DNA of 64,000 nt from Eucommia ulmoides (GCA_016647705.1 CM028328.1:9151614-9215613); one strand, 5' to 3'; shown: positions 45,717 to 57,560, counted from the first letter of the stretch. The notes: generated by a model from the sequence alone, not told the origin. Translations and numbers: made by a program.

Positions 45717-46398
45717 TGATATAGGTAAATCTGGTAAGAAGCATCACGGGGTCAAAAGTTCACCCAATTATAGAAAAACGAACCGAAACGGGGGCTAAAG
45801 AACCCCTCAGTACTGAGCTGAGGTGTCCCCCAGCCGAACTGAGGGTCGTCGCAGTGAAGAGATCAGGACTGAAGAGCTGAGGTCCGACCTCCCGAACTGA
45901 CAATCTGTGGCACCCTTTGCTCACCACCATAGCACTCGGGAGTTCGTCAGGCCGGTGTGAGGCCATGGCCCATGGGCCTCCAGTGATGGGCTCAAAAGCC
46001 AGCCCAAAGGATTAGAGGGTTGACATGTCTGCTCATTGGTTGTCCAGCAGATTAGGCTAATTAACCTGAGCTCCTCTCCCCTAAATTCGCGGCACTAATC
46101 AAGTGCTGGCGCCTATAAATACACTGGGGCATCCACTGCCCAAAGGTACGTGACTACTACTGAATTCAATCTACATTTTCAGCCCTCCACTTCGGAATAC
46201 TTATCCTCACGCCGGAGGGACTTACTGGGAACCACCCCAGTAGGTCTTTGTGCAGGTACCGTGTGTAGAAGATTGGAGCCCTGCTCGGAGTCCGTCACCA
46301 CCCCTGAACTCAGTTTGCTGTTGTCTTATCGGTCACCCTCGCCTCAGGTATTCTTCCCGGACTATACTGTTGGCCAGCACCACTTTTTGGCATCAACA
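45717..46398 (+). repeat. 3' LTR of the young Ty3/gypsy element
   Basis: 682 bp, about 99 percent identical to the 5' LTR by visual comparison (about seven differences including one 1-bp indel). Ends CATCAACA and is followed by the AATTC duplication. Confidence 0.93.
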
Positions 46399-46403
46399 AA
46401 TTC

Positions 46404-48562
46404 GATTTGAATTTTTGTATTCCGGAATAGATTTTTGACCATATATAGTTTTTTTCCTCATAGGTTTGGTGTTTCAGTTGTTAAGATGATTTTGAATTGA
46501 TAATGAGAGGAGCTGATTCATTTAAAAAAAATAAATTATTATCAATTAAAAATTTATTTTCTTCTTTCATAGGAGCCAAATTGTTTGTTCGTGGACATTG
46601 ACACTTATATTCTTATGTTTTTTTCCATACAAAAAGTTACTTTTATTTGTTGTTTTCTTTATGTTCCAAAAGTCTTTTTTTTTTTAATTGATTTAATGGG
46701 CTTTTTAACTTTTTTGTCTATTGCTTTGTGGAAAAGTAAGGCATTATTGACGAAGAAATTATTTATTTTATGATTTATTTATTTTTTTAAATATTTGTTG
46801 CTGTTGGTAATTAAATATTGTTAGTAAACTGTAAGTAATTACAAGAATTACTTCCGGTTCACATTTTGAAATTTATAAAAGAGCCTTTAAACACGGGTAC
46901 GGGTATCATATATTTCAATTTTTTTTTTAATTTTCAACCAATGTTATAATCAAATTATAATATTTTTTGTGTTTCTAATTCACCACTCATATTCTGGAAG
47001 GAAAATGGTGAAATGTATTCAAAATAGGAAAAGAGAAGTTCAAAAAAAAAAAAAAAAATCCCAAAGAGGATGTAATGCGACTTTCTAAAATATATTTGGG
47101 CTCATCTATAACAAAAGGTTCAACACAAATATCATTTTTTGAAAGTTTCAACTAGATTTAAAAAAAAAAAAGAAGTTCTCTTCAACAAATCGAAGTCAGT
47201 GAGCGGAAAAAATTGTTTGGTATACAGATTTCGACAAAAAATTAAAATGATCATCGGAATGACCAACCTATTCTTTTGTTATGTGGAATTAAATTTCATT
47301 CTCATTACTAATAATTTTTTAATTCCACAAAATATAAAATTAACTAATATCAAAATAAACTTAGTATTTGTTAATCTTAATTATATAGAATCAACTTTAT
47401 TCATTTCATTGGCCAAAAAATACGACCAAACACAAGAGGCCCCTCTATTTCCACGCTTCTATGGACGGACCTTAAGCCACTGTTGCGGACTCCCAGTGCA
47501 CTAAGGGTGATAATTATTGATTTTTTTTATTTTTTTTTTCTTTTTTGAGTAAATTGCTAGTTGGTGGTCTTTTGGTTAGTATTTTTATTTTTAATTATTT
47601 GTTTTTGTTTCTAAAAAATAATGCAAAAACAAAAATTGTAAAATAATGTTTTCTATTATTCATAATTGTTCAAAAAATATAAAAGTTAAAAAAAAAAATC
47701 AGAGACAAAAAATAAATAATAAATGAACTATGTACACTACAACCATTAAGAGATTGTTATCTTTGTAGCGAGATATTGTTTTTACAAATCAATAAATTTT
47801 TTAATCTGACATTTAAAGTTATTTTCTCGATTTATGTTTGTATGTTGAGATAATATCCATATTTATCCCCCATTTGTAATTTTATTTAGTTTATGTTCGA
47901 ATATTTTTTATTTAAAATAAAAATTATATGTGTTTTCAAGTGGAGTTTTTATTTTATATGTGTATTCCATTCATAATTTATTCTCAATACTAACCAAACT
48001 TTGAAATAAGAATGTCATTTTAATGATACATCTAATCCCTTTTGCACGAAACATAGGAATAATGATGATTATTCTGTTTCAATACTATAATAATTTTAAT
48101 GTTATACTGTCCTTTTATTATATTCCAACGTATCAAACGTAGTATAAATTTTTTTATTGATTGATTCATCTTTTTCAATGGAAAATTAAGTGATAGTCGG
48201 TTTTCGAGTTTGAAAAGTTTTATGGCTATTCTACTCAACGTGAAATAATTGTGAGGAAAGAGAAAAAAAAAAAAAAAAAGGGGGTATTAACTTTGAAATA
48301 ATTGATCTTTAATACTTTCCAAATTGAAGATTTAATTTAAAAATTACTTTAAGGACCAATTTGATATTTATCAAAACCTTTAAGGATTAGGGATGAGTTT
48401 CATCCAACTTATTTTCACATTCGTGGTTTGGGCCTCTTGGGCTATTTACCCGAGAATATGATCCTCACAAGGGCATGGGCTTTGGGTGCACACATGCATA
48501 TTTGTATTACAAGAAAAATATTGTCTTTCTAATATATGTTTTAACTTTTCAAAGATAAACAA
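46404..48562. other. AT-rich intergenic region
   Basis: No gene, RNA gene or complete repeat recognised. Open frames here (for example 47139-47504, +) have no domain and consist of AT-rich codons. Poly-A/poly-T runs near 47041, 47160 and 48266. Confidence 0.5.
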
Positions 48563-49459
48563 GGAGGCGTTTGGTAACCACTCCCATCCCATTTTCAGAT
48601 TTTTGGGATTTATTTTTGGGTATAACATTTGGTAAATTTTTATTTCCGTTTCCATTCCATTCCAAAATGATAATTGCGCCCACGTTTTGTATAGAAATGA
48701 GAAACAAAAAAAAAAAAAAAATTCTCTTAATTCTCATCCCATTCTCAACCAAAAAAAAGGCTTCGTCATCTGCTCCGATCACCTCCATCACCGTCATTCT
48801 CCATAATCATCCTCCATCGGCTTCGTCGTCATCTTCGCCTTCCTCCTTCTCCATCGTCTTCGTGTTCGTTTGGTTCTTTGTGTTTGCTCATCGCCGTTGT
48901 TCTTCGTCGTTGTGCTCGTAAATGTTATTCTTCGTGCTTGTCATCGTTGTTCTTCGTCGTTCATTCGTCTTTGTTGATTTCGCTCGTCATCGTCTATTTC
49001 TTTGTCGTTCAGTTGTCTGCTTCATGGTTCGAATTTGGGTTTCGAACTAGAAATCTGAAATCGAAATCGAAACCCAAATCGGATTCGATTATCGAAATGG
49101 TTTCGATTTCCATTACGAAATCGAAATCGATAACCAAATCGGATTTCGATTGTCAAAACGGTTTCGATTTCAATTGTGGTTTAGGATTTCGATTTCGATT
49201 TCGATTTCGATTGGAGTTTAGGATTTCAATTTTGATTGGATTTTAGGATTTCGATTTCGATTTCGATTGGAGTAATTTAGGATTCGTTTTTTATTTCTTG
49301 GATAATATTGTAACCAAATACGATCCTGTTCTCAGATAAAAAAAAAAATTGTTGTTACCAAACGCAGATTATGTTTCCAAAAAGGAAACAAAATTTTCAT
49401 CTCATCTTATTCCCATTTCACTGCATGGGATGAACACGAAACGGTTACCAAACGGGCCC
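48563..49459. mobile_element. PIF/Harbinger-like MITE, copy A
   Basis: Terminal repeats GGAGGCGTTTGGTAACC (left) and GGGCCCGTTTGGTAACC (right, opposite strand); right flank TAA, left flank CAA (one mutation from TAA). The inside has a C/T-rich, codon-like block (48760-48990, 'tccgatcacctccatcaccgtcattctcc...') and a (GATTTC)n-type repeat at 49060-49270. The right 130 bp match the copies at 56923 and 59085. Confidence 0.75.
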
Positions 49460-49479
49460 TAAAAAGCCAATAAACCCGA

Positions 49480-49626
49480 AACTTATGCTATGCTTATTAG
49501 GATGAAAAGTGATAAGTGTTAGAAGGATCCAATTTAAAATAAGATGGTATGAAGTAGAGTAGCTCATTTGTCTTATATAGTGGTTTGAGCACTTTCCAAT
49601 GATCGATGTGAAATAAGAATCTAACA
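49480..49626 (-). repeat. Possible copia LTR fragment
   Basis: On the minus strand it begins TGTTAGATTCTTATTTCACA and includes 'caaaccactatataagacaa', a TATA-like segment common in plant copia LTRs. It lies downstream of the gag fragment at 49984-49793 in the same orientation. No second LTR or target duplication identified. Confidence 0.35.
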
Positions 49627-49792
49627 CTCGTCTTTAAATACAAACTTCGGTTTGTACGGATGATTTAACTACGAATGCATAATAAGAAATATGCAACTCC
49701 CATCTTTCACGGATAATTTGACTATGAGAAAAATTCTCATAATCTTGACTCCGGTACTATAGTAGGACTAGGATCTGATGATTTTTGCTATC

Positions 49793-49984
49793 TCAATCTT
49801 CGAGAATCTCAGCAAAATTTTGAGCGTCTTCTGTGTTTTCACAGGTGGGCAATTTAATATCCCTTGTCACAATGCACCATAGTTTTCGGCCATTCAGGAA
49901 GTTAGACATCTCTTGAACCAGCAAGATGTAGTTCGACTCATGGAGAATGGTTGTGGCAACTTGTGACAAGCCTAATCTCTCCAT
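49793..49984 (-). pseudogene. copia gag N-terminal fragment
   Basis: 64 codons with the copia gag pattern: ATTILHESNYILLVQEMSNF and LNGRKLWCIVTRDIKLP. A TGA follows at 49790-49792, after which a related frame goes on (DSKNHQI), so the TGA is probably a decayed Trp codon. No other copia domains nearby. An inactive remnant; the AT-rich frame extending upstream to 50191 is not part of it. Confidence 0.65.
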
Positions 49985-50048
49985 ACAGGCAAGCGAGAGT
50001 AAATTTTTATAAAAATTACACGAATATAAGGAAAAATATATTCTTTTA

Positions 50049-50528
50049 GGGTATGTTTGGTTGGAAGAATGGAAAAGAAAAAAAAAAAATGGAAATGAAA
50101 AATAATAGTTTTTATCCCTTGTAGAGGAAAAATTATTTTCTTTAGTATGTTTGGTTTGAGAGATATAAAAAGAGGAAAAATAATATTTCATGTGTATTAA
50201 ATAAAGAAAAATAAAGGAAAAAAATAATATGCACTATTTTAATTTACTATTTTACACTTACTATATATTAATGGTAAAAGAAAAAAATAATATGCATTTA
50301 AAACCTAGGGGTATAATGGTAATTTTGGATCGTTTTTTTCCACCCTCTCTTCATTTTCACCTCAAATTTGGGGGAGGAAAAGTGGCGGGAAATAACTTTT
50401 TTCACCCCATTTTCATTTTCTTTTTCATTCCCACATCTAACAATACACAACAATTTTTATTTATTTTTTACTTTATTTTCATTTTTATTTTTTTAGTCAA
50501 TTCATTTTACACCCTACCAAACATACCT
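50049..50528. mobile_element. PIF/Harbinger-like MITE, 480 bp
   Basis: Terminal repeats GGGTATGTTTGGT and, at the right end, AGGTATGTTTGGT on the other strand, flanked by TTA (50046-50048, 50529-50531). The inside is AT-rich with 'atggaaatgaaaaataat' and its inverted relatives. Confidence 0.8.
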
Positions 50529-50531
50529 TTA

Positions 50532-50800
50532 GTCTCAAATGACAATGCGGAGCCCGAAAATAAAACCATGAAGTCCAAAACCCCGAGAGCCCGTCCAACC
50601 TCATAAAAACTCAATCAAAAACAGGCTGAACAAGTCAAAAGAATGAGGGTATGTTTGAACCAGCGACGTAGCAGCAGAAACTGACGAGGTGGATGAGCTA
50701 GCAGTAATAGTGACCGGTCCGTTGATGTGATTGAACACTAGGACAACTTCAAATGGCGTGGCAACAATACTCATGTGGTATCAAGAGAGAATATGAGAAT

Positions 50801-50865
<65 letters not shown>

Positions 50866-51023
50866 CATAATGCTACTCCGTATCAATTTTTGTTGTTCAA
50901 TTTCTAGAAGCAAGGCGCATGTAGGACATGCAACAACAAACATCAAGAAGATAGTTCATATATTGTTAGTCTAACCAACTCTCTAGCCTATTGATTGTAC
51001 TCTATATACTGCTATATAAGTTG
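50532..51023. other. Intergenic region with (TA)n(GA)n microsatellite
   Basis: No gene. A compound microsatellite, (TA)12 at 50801-50824 followed by (GA)19 at 50825-50862. 50745-50780 ('gtggtatcaagagagaatatgagaa') looks like a decayed primer site of an LTR element, but no LTR can be drawn. Confidence 0.6.
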
Positions 51024-51944
51024 AAGTTGTGTTTGATAAGAAATTTGACAAATTCAATAAATTTTTAAATAATGGAATTTTAAGATTTTAAATTTTAAAA
51101 TCTCATCATTTACAAATTCATTATTTAAATAACTATTTTAACTAAAAAATTTAATCGTATAATTTTATAATTCTATTGTTTAGATTAGTAAAATATTACT
51201 AAACACCAAAATTCACAAAATGCACAAATTCAAATCAACAACAGAAATTAAAATCCTAATCAACAACAGAAATGAGACCCTAATCATCGCAAAAAGGGAA
51301 GGGTACCTAATGCAGAGCTTTGATTCCCTAACCCACCAATCCAAGACGATCCACGACAATCTTAGACGATCTACAAGTCTTGCAATCCTAGACAATCGAC
51401 GACGAACGATCGGCGATGAAGAACCCTAGACGATCAACGACGGATGCAGCAGGTGGACGATGGCGACGACAACGAATAAACGGTGAACGACGACGAAGAA
51501 GAAGATGATGAACGAAGAAGCAGAAGGAAGACAACGGCACAGATTGATAGATGACAGCGGCGCAAATTGATGGACAACGAAGAACCAAAAGAAGGAAAAC
51601 GGCGGCACAGATCGATGGACGACGGCGGAGCAAATCGATGGACGACAAAGAAACAGAAAAAGCAGAAGAAGATGGACGATGAAGAAGCAGAAGAAAATGG
51701 ACGACAAAGAAACAGAAGAACGAGGGGCTTGATTTCACAATCCGTCCTTCAACGAATTTAGCAAATGACACCTAAATGAAATGAATTTCAAAATGACTCA
51801 TTTTACCCTCTTTTTAAGATAAAATGATGTTACAAATTACTCTCCATAAATACCTAAACAATGGATTTGTCAAATTTGTTTTTTTTTTTTAAATTCTCTC
51901 AACAAATCAAATCACTTCCTCAAATCTCTTACCCAAACACAACC
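51024..51944. mobile_element. PIF/Harbinger-like MITE with purine-rich core
   Basis: Left end AAGTTGTGTTTGATAAG and right end, on the other strand, GGTTGTGTTTGGGTAAG, about 14 of 17 matching; subterminal inverted 'aatttgacaaattcaataaattt' versus 'aatggatttgtcaaatttgt'. TAA at the right flank, TTG at the left, so the target duplication is imperfect. The core (51340-51725) is 'gacgacgaagaagaaga'-like purine-rich DNA that opens frames on both strands without a domain. Confidence 0.65.
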
Positions 51945-51947
51945 TAA

Positions 51948-53408
51948 AAACATATGTAATCAACAGCTCATAATTGTGCAATTGATGAAAATAAAGAGAT
52001 GAAGTTTCTTCTTCTTCCTATTTTCTTTAGTTTCTGCCATTGTTGAGACTTGTTTATGATATGAGAGCTTCTAAGACCAACGCCATAGAAGTTTGATTCA
52101 ATTTTTTCTTCTTTTTTGATCCTTTTTTCTCTTTATCTGCTTCCGCTCACACCAGTAAATGGAAACCATTAATTTGCCTTTGAGTCTTACATTTTTTATT
52201 TCAAACATGAGTTCGCCGGTGACAATTAAACATGATCAAGATAACTGTGTTAAGGAAGAAACAAATGGCAAATGCTTTAAAGGCAAATTGAGTTCTTGGA
52301 TACGTGGATGACTCAATACCGTGTGGCAAAGATGAATCATCTTCATCCTCAACTAGATTTTTTTTTTTTTGGTTCAAAGGGAAAACTAAGCAACAACAAA
52401 AACATACAACACCACAATCATTCATCCGAGCCCATCTCAAAGACCCTTTTATCTATTTTCTCCAATAAATTTTTTTCAATATGAGTAGTAAGAGCCACAA
52501 GGATCTCAAAAGTGTTGTCTCCCCTAGCTTGGTCTCTCTAGGAGTGAACTGCAGGGTGTAATTATTTATCACTAAGACCTGCTTGCATTATTCGATCCAG
52601 TCTTTGAACAGGTGATTCTCCGGGTAAGGATTCTAAATCAGGGTAACCGTTCTACAGAATCTATCTCTACCATGACACGAGGATACTGCCTGCTAGCCGC
52701 TAGCTTGATACCGATAACAAGACTCTTTATCTCCGCTTTCGGCACCGTGCATTCATCCTCAACTAGTGGAAGGGCATCAATAACATCAAATGTAGCAATT
52801 GCACTCCAAATATGGTACGTTAGTTGTACCTACTCTATTCTTTACAATACATTTGATTCGTGAAGCTTCTTATTTGAACTCGATCACCTTTTAAGGCAAT
52901 GTTTAGTCTTTGCGATGCATTGTCATCTAAGAAATAATATTTAATACATCATACTTTCGCAATGTACAAACTTTCTTCCCCTGTCAACATTTACTTAGTG
53001 AGTTATTTTTTTTTAGTAACATTGAATGTTCTTATAGTCAGTGCTTTAAAATAGTTAAATATAATATTTTTATATACTTTCGCTGATGTCTTTTTTTTTT
53101 TTTTTTCCTCAATATTACAACAAAATATTACCGGTGAAAAAATTGAACCTGAAAATTCGTATGCCTCTACCAACTTATTGTTCTTCCTACATTTATATTT
53201 TTAATTATTTAAAAAAAAATTATTTTTTTCCTCGTCTTCAATTATCATGTCATTTAGTCAATACATTTAGGTCTTTATATACTCTGTGTCTATATAAAGA
53301 CCTAACTGGTTCGACGTTTTTCCGGACTCCGCGCATAATTGAAGTTCTGTAGTATCGGCCTCTATTTTATATATGTGTGCGTTTTTGGGTTTGTGGGTAC
53401 GTGAAAAA
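51948..53408. other. Intergenic region upstream of the RING pseudogene
   Basis: No convincing gene. 52201-52440 (minus) is a 79-codon frame ending in a hydrophobic FKAFAICFFLNTVILIMF stretch; 52612-52863 (+) an 83-codon frame without a domain. 53270-53300 has 'tatactctgtgtctatataaag', a possible promoter for the RING pseudogene. Confidence 0.4.
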
Positions 53409-53417
53409 ATGAGTCAA

Positions 53418-54108
53418 ATGGGTGAAACACAGGGTTGGATATTGCAGGAGAGAGAGGGAGGAGAGAGAACAATTTTTGACTACTTGAGAGACGGAATGGA
53501 CGGCTCAGATCGATTTGAGAGGAGGAAGAGTTTGAAGGAACGGCTGGGATTGAAAGGAATGGGTTGCTGTGGGGCCACTTGGGGTTTCCGGTCGGCCGCC
53601 GCCTCAATGGACGTCAGAGAGGAAGAAGAAGAAGAAAACCCAGTTGAAGAACAGAGAGAGGAAGCATCTGTGGATTTTCCGGCAAGTGGTTCGACACCGG
53701 CGGCATGTTTGGTTCGGAATCTGGCGACTTCGGGGATGAACTTGGAGACGGCGTTGGCGGCGGAGCGGAACTTCCGGGCGGTGGCGGCGACGGGAGACTC
53801 GGCAATAGACCACGCCGGGCCCGCCGTGACACCAACCGCAGTGGGGGCCGTTGAACCAACCGGAATGAGGGTATCGCTGATGAGACTTCTCGACGAAACG
53901 GACGGCCAGGATGGAAACACGTGGAAGGAGGAGAAAGAAGGACGGGTTGTGATACACTGTGCTGCGTGTGCATGGTGAGGAAAAAAGGCGCGGCTTTTAT
54001 CCCATGTGGGCATACGTATTGTAGGGTGTTTTCGAGGGAGCTTTGGTTGAATCGAGGTCGTGTCCACTTTGTAACCGTCCGATCAACGAGATCCTCGATA
54101 TATTCTAA
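53418..54108 (+). pseudogene. RING-finger (C3HC4) protein, E3 ubiquitin ligase type, with two frameshifts
   Basis: The first frame (ATG 53418; an in-frame ATG at 53409 is also possible) reads to about 53930: MGETQGWILQEREGGERTIF, then RRKSLKERLGLKGMGCCGATW, an acidic EEEEEENP stretch and a low-complexity Ala/Gly region. The RING then appears in a second frame: CCVCMVRKKGAAFIPCGHTYC, ending RELWLNRG near 54055. A third frame supplies CPLCNRPINEILDIF and TAA at 54106-54108. So single-base shifts lie near 53935-53955 and near 54055-54060. One zinc-ligand Cys (after the TYC) is Phe. Related plant proteins of this layout are predicted E3 ligases with a C-terminal RING. The shifts could be assembly errors, but the lost Cys argues for decay. 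Confidence 0.8.
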
Positions 54109-54401
54109 AATCATATAGGATTTATTTATTAAAAAAAATAAAATTATTTATTTAAATTTGATCCAGTGAATGGAGAAATATATGAGTTATTTAATGAAAA
54201 TAATTTGACTTGGTAAATACACTTAAATCCACCTAAACACCCCCAAACCCAATAACCCAATACATAAATTGAATATATTAAAAAATAACATTAACTAACT
54301 TTTAAATTATTAAAATTTGAACAATAAAAAGACAATAAGATATAATTAAATGAAATAATATAAAAAAAAAAATTAAGTAATAAATAATTGAATTATATAC
54401 T
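54109..54401. other. AT-rich spacer
   Basis: No feature seen other than AT-rich sequence; the target duplication of the following Mutator-like element begins at its end. Confidence 0.5.
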
Positions 54402-54410
54402 TTAATTAAA

Positions 54411-56189
54411 GGGGAAAATACTCAGAGGATCCAAAAATACTATCAAATTACCGGTTAAACCCACTAATTAGATAATAAACCAAGAAATCCCAAATTACAT
54501 ATTATTTGCACAACGCAATCCTAAAAAACTAATCTGTACACTTTCCATTGACAGATTTGCCCTTACAGTATATGCGATAATAATGTTTCTTTAATAAGGA
54601 TTAACAGTTTCCATATTCAATAAAATCATTTTATTAAAATAAAAATAACTATTATTGTACATTTTTTTTTTTTTACAATTTAATTATATATTCAGATTCG
54701 TCTAAACAAGATTTTCAAAATAATATCCAATTCACTATTTTTTTCATTAGTTTTTAGCTTTCACATTCATGTTACATGTAATATGATATTTCCAGAATTT
54801 TTGAATGTTACATGTAACAAGGTGTAATTATTAAATTTTTTTTCGGGGGAGGGGGTTGATATTGAGTTGGTATTAATATAACATGCAACATTGATGTTAC
54901 ATGTAACATTAATGATACGAAACTCATCATAACTTTTTTGAATGTTACATGTAACATTTGTGTACATCATGTTAAATATGTCAAAAAAATGTGATTAACT
55001 AGTTTCAGTTTTTACATTCATATTATATATAACATGATATTTTCAGTATATGCGGCAATAAAATTTCTTTAATAAATATTGAGAGTTTCCATATTTAATA
55101 AAATTATTTTATCTATTATTGTACACATTTTTTTTTACAATTTAATTATATATTCAGATTCGTTTAAACAAGATTTTTAAAACAATATCCAATTCACTAT
55201 TTTTTTTCATTAGTTTCACTTTTCACATATTAGTTTCAGTTTTTACATTCATGTTACATGTAACATGATATTTCAAGAATTTTAAATGTTACATGTAATA
55301 AGGTGTAGTTATCACATATTAATTTTGAATGATATGAAATTCATCATAACCTTTTTGAATATTACATGTAACATTCGTGTGTATCATGTTAAATATGTCC
55401 AAAAAATATGATTAACTAGTTTCAGTTTTCACATTCATGTTACATGTAACATGATATTTCTAGAATTTTTGAATGTTTACATGTAACAAAGTGTAGTTAC
55501 CACATTTTTTTGGAGGATTTGATGTTGGGTTGGTTTTAATGTTACATTCAACATTAATGTTACATGTAACATTAACATTAATGATACGAAATGCATCATA
55601 ACGTTTTTGAATGTTACATGAAACATTCGTGTGCATCATGTTAAATATGTCCAAAAAATGTGATTAACTAGTTTCGATTTTCACATTCATGTCACATGTA
55701 ACATAATATTTTCAGAATTTTTGAATGTTATATGTAACAAAGTGTAAGTATCAACTTCTTTTGGGGGGTTGCTGTTGAATTGGTTTTAATATTACATGCA
55801 ATATTGATGTTACATGTAACATGAATGATACGAAATTCATCATAACCTTTTTGAATGTTACATATAACATTCGTGTGCATTATGTTAAACATGTCCAAAA
55901 ATGTGATTAACATCTCATTTGAAAGAGAATAAAATGAATATTTTTGTTTTGCAATTTTTATTTTTTTTTCACATGAAAATTTGAGGAAAAAACGAAGTAA
56001 ACTGTGCACATGAATATTAGTATTGTTTACCAAATTTAGCTCCGTTATATAAGGAGTCTACACTGCTGCATATAATGTAAGGGGTATTTCCGTCACGAAA
56101 ATAGGAAAAGGACTGCTGGGTACACATGAATATTAGTGGGTTTATTTGGTAGTTTTGGCCACAATTTGGGACCGTTCAGTCAGCGTCCC
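54411..56189. mobile_element. Mutator-like non-autonomous element with 9-bp target duplication
   Basis: Exact TTAATTAAA at 54402-54410 and 56190-56198. Ends begin GGGGAAAATACTCAG (left) and GGGACGCTGACTGAA (right, other strand), and both arms reach a shared 'AAACCCACTAAT' about 55-60 bp in. The 1.78-kb inside has three to four degenerate direct repeats of about 200-240 bp (from about 54765, 55240, 55425 and 55680), each with several palindromes TGTTACATGTAACA. No transposase and no captured gene recognised. Confidence 0.82.
54765..55905. repeat. Direct repeats with TGTTACATGTAACA palindromes
   Basis: Each unit runs: 'tttcacattcatgttacatgtaacatgatattt', 'agaatttttgaatgttacatgtaacaa.gtg', a variable middle, 'aatgatacgaaa.tcatcataac.ttttgaatgttacatgtaacatt', 'catgttaaatatgtc'. 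The central 14-mer is a perfect palindrome and occurs more than ten times, many with one mismatch. Confidence 0.8.
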
Positions 56190-56198
56190 TTAATTAAA

Positions 56199-56719
56199 TA
56201 ATCTAAACTAGTCTAACTAAAATAGCTCATTTTAATTCAATAGCCAAATTAAATAACTCAATACTTAAAATAATTAACTTTTTTGGAGCCATTTTATTTG
56301 CCTAAAGGGAAAAAGCTCTCCAAATATAGCTCATATTTAAGGGAAGATATATTTTGTCCACTATGATACCTAGTGGGTTGGAGTTCTTATTTCTATTCTT
56401 CATAGACTAAAATAATAGTTAATTCATTTGGTTAGCCTTTTGTCTTATTGGATTGGAGTTGCTCTAACAATACGGAAATCAACAGGAGTACAATACTCGC
56501 CAGAGTTTCTCAATCCTACAGAGTTCTATGTGCACATTGTTTTTCAAGTATGAGTGTAAAAAATGAATAAATTTTACCAATGCATTATAATCAGGTACGA
56601 TTATGAAAAATTTGATAAATTTTTGCAATACATATACATATGAGTCTATACAATACTAAAACTATAACGAATGAAACTAATAAATCAACACTGCTAATGG
56701 AATATATTATAAGAATTAG
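56199..56719. other. AT-rich intergenic region
   Basis: No gene or complete repeat recognised. The last part leads into an inverted LTR copy. Confidence 0.4.
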
Positions 56720-56866
56720 AGAATGGTTTGTATATTTTATTATTATCAAAACTTCACTATTTGTACAAATAGATGAAGAACAATAAAAGAAAATACAGAT
56801 ACAATAAGGAAACAACTTAAATATTAATTAAATAAGGAAATAGTATTATGGAAATCGGTAGTAGGT
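56720..56866 (-). repeat. Inverted LTR copy facing the 5' LTR of the small copia element
   Basis: On the minus strand this stretch matches the LTR at 60745-60966 ('aagtttgaa/aaacttca', 'caataaaa', 'ggaaacaa', 'tattaattaaataa' in the same order). It is head to head with the plus-strand LTR beginning at 56867. Confidence 0.65.
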
Positions 56867-56922
56867 CGGTTCACCTACTACCGATTTCCATAATACCATT
56901 TCTTTATTTAATTAGTATTTAA
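56817..56922. repeat. 50-bp inverted repeat with 6-bp loop
   Basis: 56817-56866 and 56873-56922 are reverse complements at 47 of 50 positions by eye, loop CGGTTC. The pairing goes on beyond the MITE inserted at 56923 (left 'caataaggaaacaac', right 'attgtttccttttcattttattg'). Confidence 0.8.
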
Positions 56923-57560
56923 GGCCCCGTTTGGTAACCATTTCTATTCCAGAAATTCCTATTTCATTCCCAGATTTTTGGGAATTCTGTTTGGGAATAG
57001 CGTTTGGTAATTTTTGTTTCCGTTTCCATTTCATTCCCATTTAAGAATTGTGCCCATTTTTCTCTTAAGAAATGAGAAACAAAAAAAAGTTGTTTCTCAT
57101 TATTCCCATTCCATTCCCAAAACACATGGTTACTATTCATTTACCGGGCGACCACCGTCCGCCGCCGCCGCCGACCACCGTCCGCCACCACCGCCGGTCA
57201 CCGTCCGGCCGGAAATTTCTTGGCCAATTCCGGGCGTCGCCGGCGACGGCGCCATTGTCTTCCGGCTGCGTCGCCGGCGCCACCGCCGTCAGTCATCGCC
57301 GGTGGGGGGCCACCGCCGTCTCCGACGCCGGAGCACTGCCGACGGCGGTGCCGGAGCACCACCGTCATCAGGCCAAAAAAAAAAAATAAAAATTTTAAGA
57401 TAAAATCGTTACCAAACACAATTCCCTTCCCAAAACAAAAAAAAAATTATCGTTATCAAATGCGATTCTACTCCCAAAAAGAAAACAAAATTCTCATCTC
57501 ATCTCATCCCATCCCATCCCACTGCTGGAATGGAAACAGAAACGGTTACCAAACGTCACC
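56923..57560. mobile_element. PIF/Harbinger-like MITE, copy B, in the 5' LTR
   Basis: Terminal repeats GGCCCCGTTTGGTAACC and GGTGACGTTTGGTAACC (right end, other strand), flanked by TAA (56920-56922, 57561-57563). It holds a GC-rich core (57145-57370, 'ccgccgccgaccaccgtccgcc') with open frames on both strands. It interrupts the LTR, whose sequence resumes right after. Confidence 0.88.

Larger units (their letters stand above)
33351..46398 (+). mobile_element. Young Ty3/gypsy LTR retrotransposon, Tat lineage, with antisense gene
   Basis: LTRs 33351-34031 and 45717-46398 (TG...CA ends), exact AATTC duplications at 33346-33350 and 46399-46403, PBS TGGCGCCGTCTGTGGGAA at 34035, PPT before the right LTR. 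Order: gag, protease, RT, RNase H, a second archaeal-type RNase H, integrase, then a non-coding strand with a divergent antisense gene, a 99-bp minisatellite and the 3' LTR. The dual RNase H and the long post-pol region with an antisense ORF are hallmarks of the Tat group. LTRs differ at about seven sites by eye, so insertion is recent. Gag-pol has two in-frame TAGs and an altered integrase residue. Confidence 0.93.

Noticed and set aside
46404..48562. Short AT-rich frames as small genes
   Set aside because: No domain, no promoter or splice context, composition equal to the background.
52201..52440. Possible C-terminal part of an ankyrin/PGG-type membrane protein on the minus strand
   Set aside because: Only one hydrophobic stretch of weak resemblance; no ankyrin repeats in the flanks.
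57120..57403. Protein-coding gene in the GC-rich core of MITE copy B
   Set aside because: Open on several frames and both strands due to GC-rich repeat composition; the related core of copy C does not keep the same frame.
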